DNA of 12,885 nucleotides from Goniomonas avonlea (lineage: Eukaryota; Cryptophyceae; Goniomonadida; Goniomonadaceae), in NCBI GenBank assembly GCA_003573635.1, contig QUTJ01031568.1, positions 1 through 12,885 of the forward strand, written 5' to 3'. Position numbers and translations under genes: made by a program. This document shows, in pieces, positions 7,252-12,885 of this stretch (position 1 is the first letter of the stretch; every line of letters starts with the position of its first letter). The notes under the pieces are model-generated. The model worked only from the letters and a program-made list of their open reading frames with translations, did not search any database and was not told where the DNA came from.

Positions 7252-7756
7252 GCTCCATCTTTGCCTTGCGTTCTCGCTCCTTCTCTGTCTCACTTGTCCC
7301 AAACACAGGCGGTTGCGGCACGCCGTTGAGGTACAACGACAGCGGCGGAGACAGGAGACAGGGACAGGGACAGGGAACAGGGGACAGGGACAGGGACAGG
7401 GGACAGGGACAGGGGACAGGGGCAGGGACGCGGGCAGCGACTGGGAACAGGGGCACGCAGGGACAAGGACTGGGACTGGGAACAGAGACTGGGCAGGGAA
7501 CAGGGACAGCGACTGGAGCAGACTCCCGCGCCGTACCGTGTGGGGCGGTGGGGGTGAGCGTGAAAGGCTTAATCCCTATTCTGGACGACGACACGCGATC
7601 AACTGTCCGGAACGAGCCGAGGGGCCCGGCGCTTGCATCGTCGGCCTCCTGCATAAACACGTCCGCTGCCCCCGACGACACTGTTCCCTGCCGCAGGAAT
7701 AAATAGGCATCCAAAGTTGTGTTTGACACCTTCGCGAATGCGCCAAAGGCTGTCAT
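6268..7756 (-). CDS. Unknown protein, three exons
   Basis: Spliced model on the minus strand: exons 7756-7537, 7053-6938 and 6510-6268, 192 residues. Junctions are CACG|GTACGG...CCACAG|TG (phase 1) and CCTGAG|GTGCGT...CTGCAG|CGG (phase 0). The reading stays open with sensible hydrophilic protein throughout. It starts MTAFGAFAKVSNTTLDAYLF, has a Ser/Ala-rich region, then a proline patch (VPVPPPTVFGTSE), a strongly charged helix (TEKERERKRQKMERILAVRH) and a third part with GVGQMLEHLRRRHDKFDMFD. The charged helix is a good coiled-coil candidate. No family was recognised. Introns are 483 and 427 bp, swollen by minisatellite, GA tracts and copies of exon 2. The last exon could end earlier, since a possible polyadenylation hexamer AATAAA (minus strand, near 6412) lies inside it. 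Exon 3 is the least certain part. Confidence 0.5.
6590..6940. repeat. Three copies of the exon 2 splice-donor region in intron 2
   Basis: The end of exon 2 with its donor (plus-strand cacgcacctcagg, 6931-6943) and the downstream intron piece 'gttcaagccattcgagaga..gagatgagtgggga' (from 6889) recur. Copies lie at about 6759-6826 (ctcacgcacctcaggttccg) and about 6590-6646 (ctcacgcacctcag). They are separated by GA tracts and by an (AT)n run of about 32 bp at 6704-6735. On the gene's strand each copy keeps the donor sequence gag|gtgcgtg. Confidence 0.7.
7069..7330. repeat. GA microsatellites around a decayed copy of exon 2, in intron 1
   Basis: GA-rich tracts at 7069-7145 and 7192-7251 flank a copy of exon 2 (7252-7324 resembles 6975-7053), in which FGTSETEKERER is intact. 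The copy lost its acceptor: where exon 2 has ccacag|tg, it has caacggcg. It is truncated at MER, exactly where the CT/GA run begins. A smaller scrap, cgggacaggtgagacgggg (minus strand, about 7163-7181), is a third partial copy. Confidence 0.7.
7352..7505. repeat. GGGACA-type minisatellite
   Basis: About 25 imperfect hexamer copies of cagggacaggga, with ggggac, gggaac and gggact variants, fill most of the rest of intron 1 of the 7756 gene. Read on the gene's strand it is (CCCTGT)n, a long pyrimidine-rich tract ahead of the exon 2 acceptor. Confidence 0.85.
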
Positions 7757-8012
7757 AAGCTGACATCATATGTGTCAACAGGTGTTATTGCAGTGGGCTT
7801 CTGGATGACTACGATAACGTACTCCTACGTTTTTTTCACAGATAGCAGACCCATGATCTGATTTGCTTGGGTGCTTGGGAGGGGATCGGCCACTTTGTCG
7901 TCTCACGCTAGTTTCAATCCTGGACCAACCCATCAACAAAACATTTGCTATTTTCATTGTAAAAAGCCATTTTAGCACGTACTCGCACGTGTTTCACGTA
8001 CTAGTACGTTGT
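7757..8012. promoter_or_regulatory. Intergenic region upstream of the 7756 gene with ACGTAC palindromes
   Basis: This 256-bp spacer lies between the stop of the 8013-8493 gene and the start of the 7756 gene, both on the minus strand. It holds ACGTA-ctcc-TACGT (7817-7830), CACGTACT (7976-7983), and the perfect 14-bp palindrome ACGTACTAGTACGT (7996-8009). The ACGT cores resemble bZIP sites. It probably combines the 3' end of one gene with the promoter of the next. Confidence 0.4.
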
Positions 8013-8493
8013 TTAACCAGAAGGAACGAGGCAAGGTGAGGGAGAGTGGTGGTACTGAAGCAAGGCGAGTGCAGGGAGCGTGATCGTGCGACACTGGGGT
8101 TACGGACAGCCCGGTAGCAGCAGTGGCGGAAGGAGAGGCAGAGGCAGTGATATTACAGTCGACAGTCTCACCTTAGCAGCTTGGTCCAACATTTGGTCGA
8201 CCGCTGATGCAGGTTTTGGCACTGAAGGCCGTGTCAGCACAATTTCGTGGCGACAACACAGTGCAACCACGCAAGAACTTCCATCCAGTACCATACAAGA
8301 GCGTTTTTTGTTCTGTTCGCAAACTGGCTTCACTCAGATGAACTTCTTTGTTTGGGGTTGAAATCTGCTCCCTAGCCACTCACGCTCGGGTTGACTACTC
8401 AACAAGGAGCCAAGGAGATAGCGCTGGGATGGACCAAGGGGTTTTCTCGGCCACAAGAGTGAAGCGGGCCGATCCGGAAAGGCAGTTGGACAT
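8013..8493 (-). CDS. Unknown small protein, four exons
   Basis: Spliced model on the minus strand: exons 8493-8435, 8371-8292, 8221-8172 and 8093-8013, 89 residues. Introns are 63, 70 and 78 bp, and all phases fit. The best splice site is GCTAAG|GTGAGA at 8172/8171. The peptide starts MSNCLSGSARFTLVAEKTPW and continues with EQISTPNKEVHLSEASLRTE and PKPASAVDQMLDQAAK. An alternative acceptor at 8054 would drop 13 residues (CRTITLPALALLQ) in frame. The ATG could be internal, because the frame is open upstream to an AG at about 8552, so these may be the last exons of a longer gene that includes 8921-9125. No family was recognised. Confidence 0.4.
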
Positions 8494-8920
8494 GATTGCG
8501 AGAAGTGGGTGTACACACAAACAGGACAGGCACACGACAGGTGAAAGCTGACTAAAGTCTTCTCAAAATACCGTCAGGGGGAGAACACACCCACACACGT
8601 GTCGCCAGTCTGAGACACACAGCACACACAGAGTTGTAACTCGCTGTTGTTGCCACCAAGCCCCGGTTCTTCAGCGCAATATTATCGCGAGAAGCGAGTG
8701 ACTTCCCTGCACAACGAGGCACAAGACAGGTGCAGAGACATGGCGCATGCGAAAACTCTACCGTCGGCTCAACACAACAATGATTCCACGATGCCGTGCT
8801 CGCACGACGCTGTTGCAACAACAACAAAAACACGAAATCTGAATTACTAACATGGCCTTGGCTCTGTCTCTGTCTCTCTCGGTTTGCATCCCCTCTCTCT
8901 GCGTGGCTAAACATGCACAC
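8494..8920. other. Gap between exon models, with a diverged exon copy
   Basis: This stretch has no clear gene. On the minus strand, about 8640-8672 (KNRGLVATTAS) is a diverged copy of the end of the exon at 8982-8921 (RNRGLGGNSSAQT), again with a GTGTG donor-like continuation. The rest contains short CA-rich and tctctgtctc stretches. A 173-codon open frame spans 8552-9073 on the minus strand, but part of it is low complexity. Confidence 0.4.
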
Positions 8921-9125
8921 CGTTTGAGCGCTGCTGTTGCCTCCAAGCCCCCGGTTCCTCTTCTGGATCGCCCCATGGTTTTCTGTGTGGGATGTGACAC
9001 GGATGGCGAGACGGGATTTCGTAAGGGCAAATCCACCCCAGGCACATGCCGAATATACCAATGGCGACGCCATCCTCTACACGCAGCCCTCCACAATTTT
9101 GACGAACGATCTGCCGGATCGGCAT
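8921..9125 (-). CDS. Two exons of uncertain ownership (TAF8 extension or separate gene)
   Basis: Exons 9125-9059 (MPIRQIVRQNCGGLRVEDGV...) and 8982-8921 (...ENHGAIQKRNRGLGGNSS) join in phase across a 76-bp GT-AG intron (GTATAT...CCCACACAG). An ATG at 9125 could start a separate gene 50 bp past the TAF8 stop. Equally, an acceptor at about 9157 (gcgcaag|g) would connect this frame in phase to TAF8 exon 7, giving TAF8 a longer C-terminus. No domain was recognised. The plus-strand frame opposite (ending TGA 9129-9131) is also open, so the assignment is weak. Confidence 0.3.
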
Positions 9126-9175
9126 AATTGACGACGGCTTTGCCAATACTGAAAGCCTTGCGCGGTAGAGATAAT

Positions 9176-10091
9176 CTAAGAGGCTCGTGGCTTTCTTACA
9201 GGATATATTTTTTCGTCAAGGGAGCGCGAAAACTCACCCTTGGGAGTCTTTTGCTTTTGCAGTTTCTTGCAGCGTTACTAATGAGCGTTCAACCTGGATC
9301 GAGTGAGCTCAGTTGCGAGCACAGATTTCAACACCTGTCGCTTTTGTTTGCTGCGCTTCTTTCGCTTTACTGGCTCGGGGTCTTCTTGGGACTTGGTCTG
9401 ACGTGAAATCATTAGTACAGGCTCGCTGTTAAAAATGTGAGCCAGTACCTCAGTTCGTTGATAACAAAATCGCTTTGGGAACGCTGGGAGAAAAGTTGGG
9501 ATGTGTGGTGGTAATTCCTCCACACAATCCTGCACACTCAGTCAGTGTCTTCTCACACGAAGCATTACTTGGAAGACGAGACGCCCACCTGGTCCTCTTC
9601 GCCGAAAGGCACCGACTTCGGTTTGACTTCCTTCCGGACAGGATATTTGGGCAACATAGCTGTGAAAGAAGTGAACTCAATAAAAATATCTAAATAAATA
9701 CGCACGTTTTGCAAATGGAATTTCATTTGCAACCAGGAACCGGTGCATGTCCGCGATAGAATGGTCCAAACCCAGCAGCGTTTGGCGTACGTCCAGAAAA
9801 TTGACATCGGTCCGTCCAGAATGTTGAGCAAGGGAATGCGATTGATAACCGACATCATCAATAAACTTCAAAAGTACGTCGGTCAACGTCTCGCATGCAG
9901 AGGCCTGGAAGCATGTCATATGGGTGAAACGGGTCGAATCAAAAATTGTGAAATACAAACCTGCATGGTATTAAATCCGCAAGCCTGCAACAGGGTTAAA
10001 TAATTGAGCGGCCAAATGCAACGCAAGAACCGACCTGAACGAGCTGTGCGACCGAGATCTTGCACAGTTCTCGACTGAAATTGTCGCACAT
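9176..10091 (-). CDS. TAF8: TFIID subunit TAF8 (histone-fold)
   Basis: TAF8 pairs with TAF10 in TFIID, the nuclear complex that recognises core promoters for RNA polymerase II. Spliced model on the minus strand: exons 10091-10035, 9984-9961, 9904-9706, 9659-9589, 9529-9449, 9397-9335, 9293-9238 and 9194-9176, 189 residues. The seven introns are 50, 56, 46, 59, 51, 41 and 43 bp. Residues about 8-80 form a bromodomain-associated histone fold (KISVAQLVQACGF, ASACETLTDVLLKFIDDVG, HSGRTDVNFLDV). Residues 122-144 match the TAF8 C-terminal signature (LPPHIPTFLPAFP). A basic KRKKRSKQKR run (about 154-163) is a likely nuclear signal, followed by VERSL, as in human TAF8. Exon 2 is a 24-nt microexon. 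The intron 4 donor could be 6 nt later, and the 3' end is uncertain (other acceptors at 9176 or about 9157 extend it). Divergent from VAMP7. Confidence 0.82.
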
Positions 10092-10312
10092 CGTCGGGTC
10101 CTTCGACAGACCTTCACGGTGCGTTATCGCTCATATCTCCATATGAACTCGCGGTGACGTGTGTCAAATAAGGCGACCCTCCGAAGTGAAGGTTCTCTTT
10201 TTCACAGGTCGCCACTGCTCGGTGGTCTTCTTCTCACAAACTGGCGCAGAAGTTGTAAGACTCACTTTTTTGTGTGGTCCGGTTTGCGCCTGACTGCTGC
10301 CTTGGCAGCCCA
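10092..10312. promoter_or_regulatory. Divergent TAF8/VAMP7 promoter region
   Basis: Only 221 bp separate the two start codons. The spacer holds a 7-bp inverted repeat, GGCGACC (10172-10178) and GGTCGCC (10207-10213), and a TGACGT core (10155-10160) like a CREB/bZIP half-site. It has pyrimidine-rich stretches (ttctctttttcac) but no clear TATA box. Shared regulation is inferred from layout only. Confidence 0.45.
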
Positions 10313-11197
10313 ATGCCACTCATCTACGCACTTGTGGCACGAGAATCCGTGATCTTAGCCGAGTACACTTCGACCAGCGGCAACTTTACCGCAGTCACCA
10401 GACGCATCTTGGAGAAAATTCCCCCAAAAGACTCGCGCATGTCTTACGTTTATGACAGGTTTGAACTCCTCTTGTTTTTCTGCTGGTAATCCTGTCTCAG
10501 ACACATCTTCCACATCATGGTATTCGACGGCATCACATTTTTGTGTATGGCTGACGAGGAGTTTGGGAGACGAATCCCGTTCATGTTCCTCGACGATGTT
10601 AAAAGTAGGTTCAATGCAACCTATGGTGATCGAGGCAGAACTGCTTTGGCATACGCCATGAATGAGGACTTCTCTCGGGTCTTGATGAAGCAAATGGTAA
10701 CGAGGTTCGAGTTGCCACCTCAGCGATCTCACGTTTATCAGGAGTACTATTCATCCAACCCGAACGCTGACAAGCTTAACCGTGTGAAGGGCGACATCGA
10801 CGAAGTCAAATCAGTGATGGTTCAGAACATTGGTCAGTGGCGATACCTGTAGTCTTTTCACTCACGACGTTTGCAGAGAAGGTGTTGGAGCGTGGGGATC
10901 GCATTGAACTCTTGGTTGACCGGACAGAGAGCTTGAACCAGCATGTAACACTTTGGTCTGCGCTTTCCAGCACTGACATCACGCTCCCCAGGCGGTAAAG
11001 TTCAAGAAGCAGAGCACGCAGCTGAAGCGAGCAATGTGGTGGAAGAACGCCAAGCTCATGGGAGTTCTTGCAGTGGTTGTTGGGGTGCGTACTTGTCACG
11101 TCCTTTGACGTTCAATCTCAAAGGTTCTCGGCAGGTGATCATTTTCATTGTAATCGCCTCCGCGTGTGGAGGCTTGAGCTTCCCAAGCTGCAAGTGA
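10313..11197 (+). CDS. VAMP7: VAMP7-type longin R-SNARE
   Basis: A tail-anchored vesicle R-SNARE that drives membrane fusion, in this family at late endosomes/lysosomes and the cell surface. Spliced model: exons 10313-10458, 10501-10832, 10877-10944, 10992-11084 and 11135-11197, 233 residues, close to the family's usual 220. Introns are 42, 44, 47 and 50 bp, with phases 2, 1, 0, 0. The longin domain spans about 1-120 (MPLIYALVARESVILAEYTS; SRFNATYGDRGRTALAYAMN). The SNARE motif spans about 138-198, with the zero-layer Arg at position 165 in VLERGDRIELLVDRTESL. The transmembrane helix is about 204-223, and a short luminal tail ends CGGLSFPSCK, matching the tail of animal VAMP7. The start is fixed by the conserved MPLIYA. 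A plant-type VAMP72 is less likely given the RFNATYG and CGG...PSC features. All key residues are present, so it should be functional. Confidence 0.92.
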
Positions 11198-11297
11198 TCT
11201 TTGACCCTTCATTGCCGTCTGTTGCATGCTCCTGGGTCCCGGAAGAGACTATCAGATTCATACTGAGGGTGTGCATCACGCAAGAGGAGTTTTTGTC

Positions 11298-11714
11298 TCA
11301 CTGAATCTGCGTACTGTCCACCGTGTGGCCTTGCCATGAGAAGCTTGAAGATTTGATCCTTGAATGTGGCTGCGGCCTGTCAATGTATGGAGGATTTTGA
11401 TCGTCTCGCTGGAACGTAGCGTTGTTTTCGCCTTTCACACCGGTTTTCCATTCTATTGTTTGACACGGTTTGTTTGGTCTGGGGGCGGACTCACCTTGGG
11501 GACCCAACAGGAAAGTCTTGTCAGGCGGGCAAGAGAAACAACTGGTTGCTCTGTTCTGCTTCCTGGCGAACCAGCGTCTGGCTCAAACCATGCGGCGGCT
11601 GGCTCCGTGGTGGTGGTTGATTCCGAACGTCCAAAGTCTCGATAGAATGCCAGTTGTGAGAACGACAACACCTGTCAATTCCTTCCGTGGTGGTGGTTGA
11701 TTCCGCATGTCCAT
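11298..11714 (-). CDS. Unknown 94-residue protein, three exons
   Basis: Spliced model on the minus strand: exons 11714-11672, 11581-11495 and 11452-11298. Introns are 90 bp (GTGTTG...TTTGAG) and 42 bp (CAAG|GTGAGT...ACAATAG), both phase 1. The GTGAGT donor is the best single piece of evidence. The protein begins MDMRNQPPPRKELTARRWF, has a CFSCPPDKTFLLGPQ segment and a Pro/Asn-rich part (NPPYIDRPQPHSRIK), and ends in TQIQ. There is no signal peptide or membrane helix. The short, aromatic and proline-punctuated sequence is reminiscent of small microtubule inner proteins of cilia, but this is only an impression. The first exon and first intron lie inside an 80-bp tandem duplication, so the start is uncertain. 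Convergent with VAMP7, with 100 bp between stops. Confidence 0.5.
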
Positions 11715-11768
11715 GAGAAGTCTCGATAGACTGCCAGTTGTGAGAATGCGAAAACAGCTGTCAATTCC
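11604..11768. repeat. 80/85-bp tandem duplication
   Basis: The unit starting tccgtggtggtggttgattc at 11604 repeats from 11684, with agtctcgataga, tgccagttgtgagaa and ctgtcaattcc conserved in both. It covers the proposed first exon (in the 11684 copy) and first intron (the 11604 copy) of the 94-residue gene. A former exon may therefore now be intron, or the reverse. Confidence 0.8.
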
Positions 11769-12565
11769 AAAGCGAAAAAAACCTCTCTAACGACTCGCGA
11801 GGGCACAGACAGGAGTCGCTCTGAGGCTGGACCAAAACACCCCACTTCCCTCTCTCCCCCCCCCCCCCTCGCTCTTCCGGTTGCAAGTTAAACAGATCTA
11901 GTCTTTAGTTGTTCCTCTCACAAGTTTCCAATCTTTAGTCGTTCTCGTCCCTCGCACTGGGCAGGCTGGAGCTGCTCGTTAATATAATTCAATGATTGTA
12001 TTCATCGAAACAATCTTCAGCGTAGCCATTCATCTTTTCTGTAGGCGCGTGATTTGGAATCACGTCAGACCTCGCGGCTCTTGAATGAGAAAACCCCTCA
12101 CCGAGTCATCAATCATTCACATGCCAAGGCAGCACTGCCTAACTCACAGGCGCGCATGAGTGATACAGAACCCGTTCAGTATTAGCACTTTGGTGCATTG
12201 TTCAAGTGGGTCTTGAGCGAAGATCGTTTTAGATCATGATCAATCACGATCATGATTCCGGGACTTACTTCCTACACGGCAGAATACACTAGTTCCGAGT
12301 CCGCCTGTATCATTTTGCGGTAAATCACATCTAATTCCAATGCAGCCTGGTCTCAAATCAACCACACTTGCTTAATGCGTGAAAAGTCAACTACACGCCG
12401 AATAATCAGGTTGATATGCGCGAAACGCCTCGCCAAGGGGGTAGATTTCTCCTGCAATGTCGCCGTCTCTTCTTCCTGCTCCTCGCCAGATCTCCAAGCA
12501 GATCGGTGACGCTTCCCGCTCAACCTTATCTTCGGTGTGAAACGGCACTGAAGCTTCCTCCCTGT
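11715..12565. other. Intergenic region
   Basis: No supported gene was found across 850 bp. Contents include a run of 13 C (about 11856-11868), two copies of tctttagt(t/c)gttc (11909-11945), a small hairpin GTGATT-tgg-AATCAC (12048-12062), and the clustered palindromes ATCATGAT near 12233-12257. It also holds ATTCCGGGAC at 12255-12264, the motif found twice near 5350 and 5530. A local duplication, caaccttatcttc(g/c)gtgtga-like, lies at 12521-12540 and 12611-12632. Confidence 0.5.
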
Positions 12566-12744
12566 ATGAACCAACGCCTGTACGAACCAGCCTTATCCTG
12601 CCTGGACCGTCCCAACCTTATCTTCCGTTTGAAGCAACGCGGAAAAGGTGATTTGGGATTCGAGGTCACGATTATGGGACAGGGTGCTCCAAGCTCCAAT
12701 CGTAGTTACGGCGTCGATGGTGCTCAAGGACCTGCAAATGCCCG
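12566..12744 (+). CDS. First exon of a gene running off the right edge
   Basis: The ATG at 12566 opens 59 codons plus two bases, up to a near-ideal donor, GCCCG|GTGAGT, at 12744/12745. The peptide starts MNQRLYEPALSCLDRPNLIF, then has RLKQRGKGDLGFEVTIMGQG and a Gly/Ser/Asn-rich end. The frame is open further upstream to 12416, so the start is provisional. This frame has more RNY codons than the alternative one over the same bases. No family was recognised. The intron that follows begins in GA-rich low-complexity DNA (12780-12885) and its acceptor is outside the window. Confidence 0.45.
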
Positions 12745-12777
12745 GTGAGTGCCGTGGGAAGTGGGAGGTGTTTAACG

Positions 12778-12885
12778 AGGGGCAGGGAGGGAGAGGGGGA
12801 GGGAGAGCGAGGGGAGGGGGTGACAGAGGGGGAGAGAGAGAGGGAGAAAGGGAGTGTATGTGCCGGAGGGCAGATGGAAGGGGAG
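12778..12885. repeat. GA-rich low-complexity tract
   Basis: gggagggagaggg-type units run almost to the window end, inside the presumed first intron of the 12566 gene. It is similar in type to the GA tracts in the swollen introns elsewhere in the window. Confidence 0.8.

Noticed and set aside
6784-7702. Long plus-strand frames rich in Arg/Glu/Gly
   Set aside because: They are translations of GA and GGGACA repeats, antisense to the spliced minus-strand gene.
8080-8361. Plus-strand frame beginning IVRHWGYGQPGSSSGGRRGRG, and another plus frame reading QLGPTFGRPLMQVLALKAVS
   Set aside because: The minus strand has a chain of three phase-compatible GT-AG introns, including a strong GTGAGA donor, over the same bases. 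The plus frames have no convincing start or splice chain.
12632-12744. Alternative frame reading KVIWDSRSRLWDRVLQ then APIVVTASMVLKDLQMP, resembling a Dicer/RIG-I type helicase segment; and LDRPNL in the chosen frame, resembling a RecQ motif
   Set aside because: No Walker A or DEAD-type motif lies upstream, the helicase-like frame has fewer RNY codons and no in-phase upstream exon, and each resemblance rests on a few residues.

Overview
This looks like nuclear DNA from a compact, intron-dense unicellular eukaryote. Protein-like reading frames are broken up by GT-AG introns, and most of those introns are only about 41-60 bp. There are no operons, Shine-Dalgarno sites or bacterial gene families, and microsatellites are abundant. 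The lineage cannot be fixed from the sequence. The VAMP7-like protein has the animal/holozoan style luminal tail (CGG...PSC), which is only a weak hint. All gene models are hand-spliced from the sequence, keeping reading phase across each GT-AG junction.

Layout. 1-770 (+): 3' part of a gene with zinc knuckles and a fragment resembling the start of a Ulp1/SUMO-protease fold. 771-2328: noncoding, with GT-rich DNA, CACGTG repeats, heat-shock-element-like motifs, a 9-bp inverted repeat and diverged copies of the 3' end of the next gene. 2329-5280 (-): a seven-exon ankyrin-repeat gene in which several exons each encode exactly one 33-residue repeat. 5428-5856 (+): a small basic unknown gene that shares a short promoter with the ankyrin gene. 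5857-6267: hairpins and microsatellites. 6268-7756 (-): an unknown three-exon gene with repeat-swollen introns. 8013-8493 (-): an unknown small gene. 8921-9125 (-): two exons of uncertain ownership. 9176-10091 (-): TAF8, the histone-fold subunit of TFIID, in eight exons. 10313-11197 (+): VAMP7, an R-SNARE, in five exons, divergent from TAF8 across 221 bp. 11298-11714 (-): an unknown 94-residue protein, convergent with VAMP7. 12566-12744 (+): first exon of a gene that runs off the right edge.

The most striking pattern is shared by three or four unrelated genes. Ordinary introns are about 41-60 bp, but certain introns have grown to 400-740 bp. These hold degenerate copies of the neighbouring exon end together with its 5' splice site, separated by long CT/GA tracts. 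In the ankyrin gene this happens in three ways: an inverted and tandem array built on the exon 5 splice donor, repeated copies of the last ankyrin exon, and copies of the 3' end downstream of the stop. This could be a recurrent mutational process in this genome. Apart from general secretion (VAMP7) and basal transcription (TAF8), the genes do not form an obvious pathway.
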